Origin: Odobenus rosmarus divergens
Lineage: Eukaryota; Chordata; Mammalia; Carnivora; Odobenidae
DNA length: 64,000 nucleotides
Direction of reading: 5' to 3'
Assembly (NCBI RefSeq): GCF_000321225.1
Contig: NW_004452134.1
Span: 53,299-117,298 of the forward strand
Shown here piece after piece: positions 22,551 through 34,660 of the stretch. Numbering within the stretch: the stretch's first letter is position 1; each line of letters opens with the position of its first letter. The notes below the pieces were generated by a model, which saw only the letters and a program-made list of their open reading frames with translations, did not search any database and was not told the origin of the DNA. The position numbers were made by a program, and so were the translations under genes.

Positions 22551-22857
22551 TACATACTCTCACCCTTGATGAAATTTCAGGTTCACTGTCCCTTCCACAT
22601 AACCTCATGGGGAAAAAAAATTATTAGTAATCAAAGCAATAATAACAGTCTTAGAGAGGCACAATTTATGTCTAATATAAGTTATAGAGGTTGGGGTTTT
22701 CCCCCCCCATAGAAGAAACAAATGTTAAAATCTCCTTTTAATATTTTTGAGATTTTAGGAATCTAGAGAAAATTACCAAGGAGGCCATTGTGTCTATAAC
22801 AATCTAATTTAAGACACTGACAAATGGAATTTATATATATTTATATGTGTGTGTATG

Positions 22858-22898
<41 letters not shown>

Positions 22899-23879
22899 AA
22901 TTTTCCTTATTAGTGTAGAGACAAGAAGCCAGCTATAGAGTCTATTTTCTGGAATCAGTTCACTATACATATACTTCAAAACATTTCAGCAGTAGTAGAT
23001 ATTTTACAAGTAATCTGGAATCCTAGTGTTTCCATAAATCAATACAAAATTGCTGGGACTCAAAAGTTTCTTTCCCTCCATCTAGGTACATGAGTGTGTT
23101 TGTCCCAGCTCAAAATAGATTAATGATAATTAAGAAAAATCAAACCAAGCAAAAGCACATTGTGATTTACTTAAGAAAGAGCTATTCCTTCTACTCATAA
23201 ATGCGAGAAGAAAAACCAGTGAAGAAAATCCATGAACCACACATGCTAAAAGCCCTAGACAATTTATATTAATCATAACAGGAGTAAAAACATGAATGAA
23301 AACCTGACCAGAAGTAAAATCCGTAGGAGTTCTGAATTACCACAAACAAAGCATCTCAACATCTTAAGGAAGAATATACTTAAATATATTGTTGAAAGAA
23401 GTGAGCAAATACAGGTTAGAAAAAGATGTGTCTTCATAGTCACAGAAAAGAAACTCTAGGTAGCAAAATTTTCATAAAACACTTTCTTCTTAGTGTTTCT
23501 AAATGAGGGAAAGGAGCTATCTTGAATGTACAAAAATTTATATTCAATTGTGGTCAAATGCCTTATCAAAATTTTTAAATGAAAGATATAATATGGGTAC
23601 TGTTTCCCTGTGTCTCATTCTTCCCTTCTGAAATAAACTTGCAGAAAACAATTCAAATTAAATGGCACTAACCATGTCCCAGGAATATATGACAATCAAA
23701 TTGTACATGCTATTTCTTTGGTCTTCCCAAGAATTCTGTGAGATATCAATTTTCCATTTTCTGATTTAGAAAAACAATGTATAGAAAAAAACAAGAAACT
23801 TGCATAAAGTTAACTTTATAAAATGAGAACCATTTGCTTCTCCATTGTCTGAAAGTTTGTACATCATTGGCATTTCTTT
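22551..23879. other. unassigned AT-rich stretch
   Basis: No gene. Includes the TG/TA microsatellite at 22831-22896 and a C8 run near 22700-22709. Confidence 0.5.
22831..22896. repeat. compound (TG)/(TA)n microsatellite
   Basis: TTATATATATT, then TGTGTGTGTATG, then a long pure TA run ending at 22896. Probably hypervariable. Confidence 0.95.
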
Positions 23880-25070
23880 AAACATTTGGTGGAATTCACC
23901 AATGAAACTAACAGGACTTAGCTGTTTCAAATATTCAATTCCTTTTTAATAGATTATATGTGTAGCTTTTTGCCAGTTTTGATAGTTATGTTTCCCAAAG
24001 AATCACTCTATTTAGTAAAATTGTAAATGTATCAGCATTAAGTTGTTCATAATATTTCTCTATCATTTTTAATGTCCATAGGATCTTTACTGATAGCCTC
24101 TCTATTCTAGTTACCTGTTTGTTTGTGTTTTCTCTCTTTTTACCTTGATTAATCTTGCTGATGATAAAGACTGTCAGCATTATTCATCTTTTTGTATAAT
24201 CAACTTTGGGCTTTGTTACTTTTGTCTATTTTTTTAATTTTCTATTTCATTTATTTCTAATCTTATCCTTACTATATCTTTTCTTCTATTTAATTTGGAT
24301 TTAATTTGCTCTTCATTTTTTGGCTCCAGATCACCTTTTTATTTCTTGAGTATATGTATTTAAATTTTTGAATTTCTCTTTCTACACTGCTTTAGCTACA
24401 TCACGTAAATTGAGATACAATGTTTTACCAATTTTAGAATTATTTTCTAATTTTTCTTGCAAATTATTCTTTGACCCATGAACTATTTTGAAACATGTTG
24501 TTTAATTTCAAAATATTGGGGGCTTTTTTAAGATATCTTATTTCCTTGATTTCTAACTAATTGAATTGTGTTCAAAACACATTCTACAAAATTTTGTTTT
24601 GAAATATATTGAGACTTAGTGAGTCTTATACTGAGGCCAAATATATAATCTATCTTGGTTTCAATTCCCTATGTGTACTTGTAAACAATGTATATTTTTC
24701 AGCTGTTGGGTTTATTTGAAATTATCCTTAATTGGGTCTCACTCATGAAGGATATCTTCATTGGATACAGAAATCTAGGTTATCACCGTCTCTATCTTTC
24801 TCTCTTTCCTCCTCCTTCTTTTGTACTTCCATGATGAAGTTTCTTTGTCTCGTGGCTTCAATCATTGTTAGTGAGAATTCAGCCATCATTCTTATAGTTG
24901 TGCCCCAGTACATACTGAGTCCTTCTTTTTATTTTCCTGGTTTCTTCATCCATTTCTCACAGGCTCTCCGCTTTTTAGTACCCTGCCAGCAAATCCCAGT
25001 TATCTCAGCATCCCCTAAACTCCCTTTCCACTCAAAGGCTCCAACTCCCTACACTGTTTAGGGAAGTGTC
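23880..25070 (-). mobile_element. ancient L1 fragment, antisense
   Basis: The T-rich plus strand follows antisense L1 ORF2: 'CACTGCTTTAGCTACATCAC' (24387-24406), 'TTCTTTGACCCATGAACTATTTTGAAACATG' (24469-24499), 'TTGAATTGTGTTCAAAACAC' and 'ATATATTGAGACTTAG' (24604-24619). From 24725, 'GGGTCTCACTCATGAAGGATATCTTC' also fits antisense old L1 or a related LINE. No reading frame survives. Confidence 0.7.
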
Positions 25071-25264
25071 CCACAAAAAAATAAAATGGGTAAAAGATTA
25101 TGCTCACCTCATGTGTTTTCTTCCTTTCACAACCTGTCCTGCCTGTTATCTAATGCTCAAAGACCATTGCTCAGTTATCTTGTCCGATTTTATAGTTGTT
25201 AAGTAAGGGAAGGTAGGTAAGTCTGATACCATCTTCCCTTTTGTGATCATGGAAATCGTATTTT

Positions 25265-25730
25265 AATAAGGAAATAGACAATAAGATCATTGATTTTAAA
25301 ATATCTATGTTAGATACTAAGCACTAAGGATAATATAAATCAGAAACATGGTTAGGATGGCATATGTATGGAGGGGGAGGGAGGAAGGTGGGAGGGTGGT
25401 AGAGAAGTATTTGCTATTTTTAAAAGTAAACTAAAGAAAGTGAATGTGAGAATACATTAGCAGAGAACTAAGAGACAATCAGACATTGGTGGGAAAGACC
25501 TTCTAGGCAAAGGAGTAGCCAGTGCAAAGAACATGTGGCAGTGTTGCTAGAAAAACAAGGTAGCCAGCAAAACTGGAGGAAAATAGTAAGGGGAAGAGTG
25601 CTAGGAGATGAATTTAGAGATTTAAATAAGGATTAGATTAGATAGCATTTTACGGATCATTTAAAAGCCTATTGCTTTCTTTGAGTGAAAAAGAAGGCCA
25701 GCAGAGGGCCTTGAGCAGAGTTAGTTTACT
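25265..25730 (-). mobile_element. L2 LINE 3' region, antisense
   Basis: 'AAAGACCTTCTAGGCAAAGGAG' (25495-25516), 'CCAGTGCAAAGAACATGTGGC' (25519-25539), 'GAGTGCTAGGAGATGAATTTAGAG' and 'CATTTTACGGATCATTTAAAAGCC' follow antisense L2 order. A G-rich GGAGGGGGAGGGAGGAAGG tract lies near 25370-25388. Confidence 0.6.
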
Positions 25731-25984
25731 ATGCCTGGTTTTATGTGCCACAAATAGTCCTTGTGAACCAGATTTAGGATTCTAAAATAGACTTGAGTCC
25801 TAGGAATGCTGTGTTGTCACAAAGCTTCTGTATTTGAAGGAAATTTTACCTGACTGAGACATACTCCCAGGCTGTCTTGATTTAGCATGTTTTGCTAATC
25901 TTTGAGGACCTTGGACTTGTCTCTAAATGTCTCTTGATCTCATTCAAGCAATTCTCTGTAAAATCATAGGGCCAGTTGCCAACC

Positions 25985-26535
25985 TCAATTGTGCTAGTTA
26001 GCTATTGCAATAGTAAAAATAACTTCTAAATTCTCAGGTACAAGAATTTCTAAGATAGGGGACATTCTCTTTCATTTAGTTTTCTGACTCATAGGACAGT
26101 GACTGTGCAGTGGTCTTGAGTGATGAGTTTATACACATATAACTCAAAGAAAGTATATCAGTTTGATTGTTTGGGTTAAAAGGGAAATACTCTTTCCAAG
26201 TGACTTAAACAATAAAGGGGAATCATTGGCTTATAAAACTTGAAGGTCTGGTGGCTCAAGAATGTCACTGAAGATCCAGTTTTTTAAGACTCTCTTCTGC
26301 CATAAATGGAGCTGGATTCACTCTAAAGTTGGCTCGCCTCTGGGTCCTAGTGGAGATGCCAGCAACTGGGCTACATGCTACATTCTCATCCAGCAAGAGC
26401 GCATTATCTCAAGATCATCGAATAAATATATGACTTTCTTATTAATGAAACAATTCTGAATAGATCCCTGTGTTGAGAGGAGTGTCATGTTCTGATTGGC
26501 TTAGACCTGGGTTGTCTGAAACTCTGTGTAAAGGG
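25985..26535. mobile_element. ancient interspersed repeat, family not placed
   Basis: 'TTAGCTATTGCAATAG', 'GACTTAAACAATAAAGGGGAATCATTGGC' (26202-26230), 'TCAAGAATGTCACTGAAGATCC' and 'TTCTGATTGGCTTAGACCTGGG' (26491-26512) recall one or two old mammalian repeats with a terminal 'gattggccc-gacttgggtcac' phrase. The 65-residue frame 26262-26459 is inside and is not a gene. Confidence 0.35.
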
Positions 26536-26836
26536 GAATAGAACAATACTGATTTAATTAAATAACTGGAAGCCTATCGATTATGTTAGAGGTAGAATCA
26601 ATCCCCCCCTAAACAAAGCTGTTACAGCATGGGGAAGAATGAAGTGGATGCTAAGAAGACAGTGTACATAAAAGAGTAGATCTCACCAGTGCTGGGATCT
26701 CTTTATCCAATGCATTCATACCTAGAAAGCTGACTCAACAGGCTACAGCTTTCACCCTCACAAGTGGAGGCAAGGATAGAGATCACCAGCATCTGGGTCC
26801 TTCTGGAATTAATGTGCTTCAGAACTGTTGTGGAGG

Positions 26837-27029
26837 ACTGATTGATTGATTGATTGATTGATTTGACAGAGAGAGAGCACAAGCATGGGGGACTGGCAGA
26901 GGGAGAGGGAGAAGCAGACTCCCTGCTGAGCAGGGAGCCAGATACAGAGCTCAATCCCAGGACCCTGGGATCATGACCTGAGCTGAAGGCAGACGCTTAA
27001 CCTACAGAGCCACCCAAGTGCTGCACCCC
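26837..27029 (-). mobile_element. CAN-SINE (SINEC), antisense
   Basis: Antisense SINEC whose tail has become a (GATT)n microsatellite at 26840-26864, then TTGACAGAGAGAGAGCACAAGC. The head complement is degraded (CACCCAAGTGCTGCACCCC). A short TSD TGTGGAGG at 26829-26836 and 27030-27037 supports the ends. Confidence 0.9.
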
Positions 27030-27037
27030 TGTGGAGG

Positions 27038-27464
27038 TGTTAATTTTAATGGCATAGGATTAGGCCAGATTAGGGTAGGATGAGTAAATGAGATATTCAT
27101 CTGCTAAAATTTCCAATTACATCCAAAGAACAGGAAAACAGGTTCCTTTTGTTGACAAGGCAAATTTTTGAAGCAATTTGGGCCAAGAAGACAAACTCCA
27201 TTAATCGCTTAATATATTTGTTTTTGTTGAAGATATCTGATTAAGAAACATCAATTTTTTCAACAGTATGAGAGCATAGTTGTTAAACTGTAGCTTAGAA
27301 AATTGTATTTGGAATTAGAAGCATATTTTTTGCCAATTCCATTATAGTGGGTCTAGGATCTGGCTTAAGAACAAGTCTAGAGAACAGACCAAGACCACTT
27401 TGTAATAGTAAAAATAATAATAGTAAAAACTCATTTAATTGCATATTTGCCCTGTAACAGTAAA
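27038..27464. other. unassigned stretch
   Basis: No gene or recognised repeat. Confidence 0.5.
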
Positions 27465-27605
27465 GAAATTCATATGCATTTACATACTTGATCTTCTTCA
27501 TAATCTTATGAAGCAAATGAGATACAGGGCAAGTAAGCACCTTGCCAAAGGTCTCCCAGCAAATAAAGAGCATAGCTGAAAAATGCTCTCAGGTGTTCTA
27601 ACTTC
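27465..27605 (-). mobile_element. MIR, antisense
   Basis: 'CATTTACATACTTGATCTTCTTCATAATC', then 'AAATGAGATACAGGGCAAGTAAGCACCTTGCC' (27517-27548), 'AAAGGTCTCCCAGC' and 'GAGCATAGCTG' follow reversed MIR. Confidence 0.6.
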
Positions 27606-28352
27606 AGCAGTCATACTGATGAGCATTTCACTTCTACCTAAGAGGTCATATAAGATCTTGTTCATTAGTTGTTAAAACAGTATACATAAACTGGTGAGAT
27701 TTGTTAGAAAATTTGGTTCTGTATTCCTCATTTTCTGATTCTTCCTGTACTTTTGAAGGATTAGCTCTTACTAGTTTGGCACAAAATGTTTGTGACTGAA
27801 GTATGTTCTGTGGTAATCAACATGGATCATACATACTGGCATAAAAAAAAAAAACCTACATATAGGATTCATGTCATAGGAATGCAGGCCGTAAGCATCA
27901 AATAAACAAATAGCACCATTATATATATTTGGAGCCCTCTCCTTGGCCTTCCTAGTTTGAAAGCATATCTTGAGAAGTAGAGTAGCTATTCAGCAGCAAT
28001 ATTCAAGTTGTACATTTGGTGAAACTAAAAGAATGAAAAATTAGAACAGAAAGAAAAGCTATAACAGGATAGGAGGCTGAGAAGTAAATTCCGTAAGCTG
28101 AATAAAAGACATAAAAAGCATCATCAAAATATGGAAATAAAGGAGATAGGCTTAAATAAGTATAGAATTAAAAGTTCAGAGTCAGGAGAATGGAAAGGGT
28201 CTTGGAAAAGAGAGAATAAAATACTAGATCAAACATGCAGGTGGATGACCATCTTGAAGAATTAAAAGGACAGAGAATACTGACTTCTGGTGACTAATTT
28301 TTCCACGTATCATAATGTGTAGCCTAATCAGATCCATCCGAAGAGACAGAGC
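27606..28352. other. unassigned A-rich stretch
   Basis: No gene or confident repeat. Purine-rich from about 28020 to 28270. Confidence 0.5.
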
Positions 28353-28369
28353 AAGAATTGCAAACCCTG

Positions 28370-28563
28370 GGTGCCTGGGTGGCTCAGTTGGTTAAGCGAC
28401 TGCCTTCGGCTCAGGTCATGATCCTGGAGTCCCAGGATCGAGTCCCACATCGGGCTCCCTGCTCAGCAGGGAGTCTGCTTCTCCCTCTGACCCTCTTCCC
28501 TCTCGTGCTCTCTCTCATTCTCTCTCTCTCAAATAAATAAATAAAATCTTTAAAAAAAAAAAA
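28370..28563 (+). mobile_element. CAN-SINE (SINEC), young subfamily, sense
   Basis: Full-length GTTAAGCGACTGCCTTCGG copy. An exact 17-base TSD, AAGAATTGCAAACCCTG, lies at 28353-28369 and 28564-28580. The tail ends in AAATAAATAAATAAAATC and poly-A. Confidence 0.95.
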
Positions 28564-28810
28564 AAGAATTGCAAACCCTGATGTACCCACAGTGATAACT
28601 CTTTCCTATGTAACACTCTCCAAACCAACAATATGATACCATTCCATTATCTGCTGTCTTAATTTCTTTCATTTCTATCTACTAAAATCCTAATTCCACA
28701 GTCATGTTCTATTGCTTTACTCCTTCAATCAAAAGCTCCCTGGTGTTTAGAATATATAAGGTTCTGTTCTCAGACTCTGGTTCTGTGGAAATGATAAAAA
28801 CACAACCCTT

Positions 28811-29007
28811 GGGGCACCTGGGTGGCTCAGTCGATTAAGCATCCAACTCTTGATTTCTGCTCAGGTCATGATCGCAGGGTCATGAGTCAGAGCCCTGCAT
28901 TGGCTCTGTGCTCAACGCGGAGTCTGCTTGAGACTCTCTCTCTTCCTCTCCCTCTGCCCCTCCTCCCCACCCCAAATAAATAAATAAATAAAATCTTAAA
29001 AAAAATT
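28811..29007 (+). mobile_element. CAN-SINE, older subfamily, sense
   Basis: Head GGGGCACCTGGGTGGCTCAG followed by ATTAAGCATCCAACTCTTGA, the older SINEC signature. Tail (AAAT)n. The TSD is imperfect (ACAACCCTTG at 28802 against TCAACTCTTG at 29008), as expected for age. Confidence 0.9.
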
Positions 29008-29009
29008 CA

Positions 29010-31235
29010 ACTCTTGCCCTCTTTGAGCTAATACTCCTTTGAACGAGACAGACATGTAAATCACAGGCCAACAGTTCAATGACTGCCATGAAAGCAATAC
29101 AAAACCCAGTCCTAGTTGACAGGAGAATGGACACACTTGATGAATAAATACTTAAAATTAACATGAGATGAAATTAAAAAGAGCATCTGCTCAGAAAGCA
29201 GGTATCCAAGAATAGATTGGCAAGGAAGGAACCAAGCAAAGGAGGGCAGCAACACTAATAACTGGCTTTAGACATAAACAACCAGAGGGTCTGAACTAGT
29301 TTTCTTATCTTTGCCACAAAAAGGGAACAATAACAATAAAAACAAATGGCAGGGTCACCAACTCAGATATGAAAATGGCCAATAAAAAGCAATACATCAG
29401 ACATATTAGGAAATAAACTTTGCTTTGGGAATGAATCATAGGCCCTTGTGATCACTGAAGCCTGTAATATAGCTCTAGAATATTTCAGCTACTTATTATT
29501 CCATCCTATCAGATTTAGAAAAACGACAGGCTGAATGCTTAGCCTGTCTAAGCTATTTCAGAAATTAATTTCAAATATTAAACAAAAAAACTGCTACAAC
29601 ATACAAGGAAGCAAACAAGCTTGCTAAGCCAGAATGGTGACAAAAAACTTGCAACTGGGCTACAGTGATATAATCAATTTCTAACTGAATTACTAATTAA
29701 AGCAAATATTCTTTTTTTTTTCTGTAGATGAAGAGACTACTAAAATGTATGAATTTATTTTTGGACTAAGGTTTATAGTGAAACTAAGCATTTATTACAG
29801 GTTAAAAAGTTCAACAGTTGCTGTAAAAATATATTTATACTTTAGATATGGATTCTCATTGACACAGTCAGCCAGCTACCAAATTCTTAAGTATTCTTTT
29901 TCTAAATTAAGTCCATATGTATATTCAACCAACATGGCACAGTTACTTGCCCAACATGGTAAGCAGTAAAATAATGAAAGCTATAGACACATTGCCAACT
30001 AAATACATGAAAAATACTAAGGTTTGTTGTAACATGAATAGGTGAAAAGCAATGATATTCTGTGATTAAAAAATTATTTATGGGAATACATGCACACACA
30101 CATCTAATGAATATCTAAATTTTTCCCTCTCAGTTACTTACTTCCATATTATAACACACACACATACCCCTTTGATTTTTACCTACACAGAATAAGTAAA
30201 TACAGTTCCATTTTGGCCAATTATATTTAATTCAAACAAAATGTATAACTGCTGAGATACAGCCTTAACCTTCTGGGAATTGCCTTCCTTTGCACACCAT
30301 TTACGACAACAGAGCTTCCACACAAGGTTCACATGATCCTACCCATTGTCTACCACTCTTTGATATAGGAATGGGCACCCACTGAATCTGAGACAGTCAC
30401 AATCACCCCCAATGAACTCAAGTTTTAAAGTAAGAAATAATACATTAGGAATCATGAAAGTTAATCACATTAATGGCTGTCCTTTAGAGAGAAAGATCAC
30501 AAAATCCTTCCAAAGAGTCCATGAAAAATGTCTTGTGGTTTTCCAATTCTTCCTTGGAGTATGGTGAATTTAAAAGTATGGTGAATTTAAAAGACTTTTA
30601 AATAAATATCCTTCTGATAAATTTTCTTTCTCCAAATATTGCCAAAACCTTGCAACCAAATCAACTTAAATAATAAAATCTAGCTTCTGGTTTGTCCCAT
30701 TATTTGGCTCTGTGAATGCACAGCCTACCTTACTGTTGGCAAATTTCCACTTGTTTTAAACAACAAAAAAGCTATTTTTATCATTTCTGCACATGACAGG
30801 GATGACCATTCTCTGGTCTGAGATCCTAAGCAGAGTTTCTTTTCCAAACTAAACAATGATAATCCCTTTCCTTAAATTCATTATTTTACTTACCTGCTAG
30901 TTTCCTGGTTTTTCTTTTCTTTCTTTCTTTTTTTTTTTTACTTTACAAAGTCCATTTCAGTTGAGTATTTCTTATGTCAACACCAACAACTCAGCATATA
31001 GTGATCCAAAATGTTCTCCTCAAAAAATTGTAAGCTCACATCCAAACCCGGTACATTCAAGAAGCAAAAGAAATTGTCAAAGGGTGATGATTCTAGGAAT
31101 TCTGTGACATCTACTACTAGCAAACTTACCTTTTTTTTATTCATTCCAAAAGAGGTGCAGCATTAACAGTCACTAAAAAAAAAAAAAGTTTTTGAACAAG
31201 CACCAGGACAAGAGTCTAGGAAGAATTACACTATT
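29010..31235. other. unassigned 2.2-kb AT-rich stretch
   Basis: No gene, RNA or confident repeat. Contains a perfect 17-base tandem duplication (30559-30592), a pyrimidine tract near 30913-30940 and short CA runs near 30093 and 30155. Confidence 0.5.
30559..30592 (+). repeat. perfect 17-base tandem duplication
   Basis: GTATGGTGAATTTAAAA occurs twice in tandem without a mismatch. The identity suggests a recent slippage event, or an assembly artefact. Confidence 0.95.
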
Positions 31236-31680
31236 ATAAGGGGTGTTGTGATTTGTTGATTGGATCCCCCTTGAGGAGGACTTATACATCCAGCTGCTAG
31301 GAATGCTACTACAAAACAATGCACATCTATTAAGTCATTTCAGAGAATTGCCCTTAGCTGGAGAAGCATGTGTTGTTCAAGGTCATGCCTCCTTCCTGAG
31401 GAAGCCGATGTCCAGTGATTTGGTCAATAGGAAAATAAAGACCCAGGCCTCTCGCTACAATAAGAGATGACTCTGATGGCTTTTCCCAGCTGAAGAGCTC
31501 TCCATGGGGTTGGCTGAAACCTTGTTGTGACTGCCCTGCTGCCCAATTTCTCCCACAGCCCTGTCCTGTTTCTGTCCCTTTCCTACCTAGGTGCTGATTC
31601 TTACTGTACTCCCTAATAAACTTCCTACTCTCTAATCTTTCTCAGAGTCTGCCTGCAGGGAGCCCAACCTGCAACAAATA
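31236..31680 (+). mobile_element. LTR-like ancient element
   Basis: The interval opens with TGTTGTGATTTGTTGATTGG, has 'GAGGAGGACTTATACATCCAG', 'CCCAATTTCTCCCACAGCCC' and 'CCTAGGTGCTGATTC', a polyadenylation signal AATAAA at 31615-31620, and ends 'GAGCCCAACCTGCAACA'. This matches an ERV-class LTR layout (TG...CA, signal near the 3' end), and I recognise it as an old mammalian repeat without a certain name. There is no internal coding region. Confidence 0.5.
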
Positions 31681-31784
31681 CCTAGAAGAAAGAGATTAGA
31701 GGGAAAAGACATATCACATTTAAGTAAACAGATACATAATGCATAAATACATAAATAATAGCTATTTAGTTTTTTTTTAACTTT

Positions 31785-32040
31785 CCATGTGCAATGTGCA
31801 TTATACTAAATATTTTACTTGGTAATACTACATGCTTTATATACTAGTACTAAATTTCTTACCTGCATCACTTTTGAGCTTTTGCATGTGCATTACACTA
31901 CTCATGAGGAAACATATCCTTAGAAAGTTTAAGCAATTTGTCCAATATGAAATAGCCACTAAGTGGCAGAACGAAGAGTCAAAACCCAGTAAGTCTAGCT
32001 GAAAACCCAATTCCTTCACCGCTTTGATATATACTATCTC
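31785..32040 (-). mobile_element. MIR, antisense
   Basis: 'CATGAGGAAACATATCCTTAGAAAGTTTAAGCAATTTGTCC' (31903-31943), 'AGCCACTAAGTGGCAGAACGAAGAG' and 'AAAACCCAGTAAGTCTAGC' track reversed MIR well. The left part (31785-31900) is more diverged. Confidence 0.7.
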
Positions 32041-33442
32041 AAATCTCAAATCGGAACAAGAATCTACATTTCAAAAATGAGACTACAACATATTTCCTGT
32101 GGCACATTTCCCTTTCTTAAGTTGTCATCTGAAAGTCCAGGGTTGGTTAGACTACTACTTTGGTCAACATCTAGCCAGTGCCAAGAAATACTTGCTAATG
32201 AGTTTTTATATGCTACTTAGTCTATTATTTGGGCTTTTTTCAGCACTTCACTTGTTTTGCAGCGCAGTTCAATGCATTGAGATATCGTGTGTGGTCACTG
32301 TTCTCAGAGTTAAAATCTTTAGAGATAGAGAATATCATTTACAGAAGGCAGATAAGTAATTGACTAATGGTGGGAGAACAGATTAATCAAGTCAATCATT
32401 ACATGGATAATTTTATGCTCACATGCATCTGAAAACAGACAAAATTATCTTCTTGCCATTTCCAGACACCATTAAATCTAATTTTGAAAGATTTTAAGAC
32501 AAAATACACAGGTTTATAAGTCTAGGTAATTTAACCAAGACTTAAGCAATAAAAATAGGCTTGAACCTAGATCATTTTTCATGTTTCTTTGATATATCTT
32601 TTCCAATTAAAATATAATTAACTTCTAATGTATATCAATAATACCAAAAGCCAAAAGGAACAAGACTTCCTTTCATTGGTCTTAGTGCTTTTGGTTTATT
32701 TGAAACAGCTATATCTAAACATTATGGGTTTCCATTTAATATGTAAAAGTTTAATATTACCTAGAACAAATGCTTGAGAAATGGCAAAATTAATCTTACT
32801 ATTAAAGAGATATTTAAGCAACATTTCTTTGGTTAACTCACATTAAGAGTAACTTCTCACTTTTTGAGTACATTTTACTTAAACAAGGGTATTCCATATC
32901 TCAACAAATGAAAAAAAATAAAACTAGGATTTCAAGTTATATATTTTTTGGAGCTACAATCGAGCAATGTGTTTTAAAATAATCAATATTGGGCTATAGA
33001 GAATTTATACCTTGAGTCTCATTCTTAGAGCACCTGGATAATAGATTTCATGCCTTATTAAAGTACTTTAGCAATTAGAATGGAAGATATATTTAGTTCT
33101 TTTCATTTAGAAGGAAATGATATTTCATTTCAGGTTATCAGTGTAGAGAAACTGTATTTGCAATACGATCAAATATATCATCTATCAAGTACAATTGTCA
33201 AGTTATACAAGCCATGAAATTGGAGTAAATCTGTCTTCTGAAATAGAAAAAAAGAAACATAGAACTTTTCTTGTATATTACCTATTTATATTGGCACATG
33301 TGTAATGTCAAAAAGGTATTGTTAATTCTGGGGGTTTCTACATATTTCAGTGTACTTAATCTTTGCTTACCTTATCAAAAGATCTGAAGCTATCGTCACT
33401 GAGTCAGAAATTTACTGAATTAACCATTTTGAATCAACTGAC
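32041..33442. other. unassigned 1.4-kb AT-rich stretch
   Basis: No gene or recognised repeat. The 86-residue frame at 32099-32359 has no family resemblance. Confidence 0.5.
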
Positions 33443-33457
33443 AGAAATGCCTAGAAA

Positions 33458-33649
33458 GGGTGCCTGGTGGCTCAGTTGGTTAAGCGACTGCCTTCGGCTC
33501 AGGTCATGATCCTGGAGTCCCAGGATCGAGTCCCGCATCAGGCTCCCTGCTCAGCAGGGAGTCTGCTTCTCCCTCTGACCCTCCCCCCTCTCATGTGCTC
33601 TCTCTCTCTCATTCTCTCTCTCAAATAAATAAAATCTTTAAAAAAAAAA
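33458..33649 (+). mobile_element. CAN-SINE (SINEC), young subfamily, sense
   Basis: Full length, GCGACTGCCTTCGG type. An exact 15-base TSD AGAAATGCCTAGAAA lies at 33443-33457 and 33650-33664. One G of the head GGGTGG run is missing (GCCTGGTGGCTC). Confidence 0.95.
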
Positions 33650-34065
33650 AGAAATGCCTAGAAATTAGGTTGTCTTCAGTGCATAATCTAGGTTAATACA
33701 TCAGAATGCATATTATAATGATGCATGCTAGCAAACTATAAATGGGGACCTTTCTCCATGTATCCAACTTAGATAAGCACATGTTTGAGGGTATCCAAGA
33801 CAGAAAATCATGATTCAGTGTATTAACTGTAAAAGATTAAATAACTCCCAGGATCTCATAGCTAATGAATATCAAAATTCATGTACTTTCCAAAAGGAGG
33901 GATTTGTGTTTGAGGTTTTTACTTAATATTAAAAAAATTAATTTTAATTATAAGAAAATTCAGATTATAGGAGGGAGGCACAAGTGTGCTGCATTGTTCA
34001 AAGAATTTGATTTTTTTTCATTTGAGAAACCATGGTCATCAACATGGCATAGAAAACCATGTGAG

Positions 34066-34265
34066 GGGTGCCTGGGTGGCTCATTCATTAAACATCTGCC
34101 TTCGGCACAGGTCATGATCCCAGGGTCCTGGGATCGAGCCCCACATCACGCTCCCTGCTCAGCGGGAACCTTGCTTCTCCCTTCCCACTCCCCCTGCTTG
34201 TGTTCCCTCTCTCACTGTGTCTCTCTCTGTCAAATAAATAAATATAATCTTAAAAAGAAAAAAAA
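34066..34265 (+). mobile_element. CAN-SINE (SINEC), sense
   Basis: Full length, with ATCTGCCTTCGG head and GGTCCTGGGATCGAGCCCC body. An exact 15-base TSD AGAAAACCATGTGAG lies at 34051-34065 and 34266-34280. A 139-codon frame (33865-34284) runs through it from unique DNA; its C-terminal half is only SINE translation. Confidence 0.95.
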
Positions 34266-34478
34266 AGAAAACCATGTGAGCTAAATCTCTAGGTGTCCTT
34301 TAGTTAAAAAACCGAGAACCTAGAAATGTGAAAGTAAGCTGTAGATGATGAATGAAGATGGCTTTCATCAAATTAGGATTTGTCAGTGGGACAATCTTAG
34401 TAGGCCAAGCAGAAACATGATTTAATGACCAGAAGTGTCCACTAAATCCATGGAAGCTGTTGACCAAGACATTACAAA

Positions 34479-34660
34479 ATTAACATTTATTGATCCCTTT
34501 TTTCTGTGATAAAGTATTTTATATACATTATCACATTTTAAATCCTAATAACATTCTTAGGAGGTGTGTATTGTTCGATTATTATCACTGTAGATGAGGT
34601 GTCTAAAACTAAAAAAGATTAAATCTACCAGGATACAAAAAGATGTAAGCATTTACATTG
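34479..34660 (-). mobile_element. MIR, antisense
   Basis: 'TTAACATTTATTGATCCC', 'ATACATTATCACATTTTAAATCC' and 'GTAGATGAGGTGTCTAAAAC' follow reversed MIR; the core ('CAGGATACAAAAAGATGTAAG') is weak. Confidence 0.6.

Noticed and set aside
31236..31680. Functional retroviral provirus
   Set aside because: Only an LTR-like unit is present, with no gag, pol or env sequence on either side.
33865..34284. 139-codon plus-strand open frame, the longest in the window
   Set aside because: Its second half is a translation of the SINEC at 34066-34265 including its poly-A (a lysine run), and the first half matches nothing I know. No promoter or splice context.
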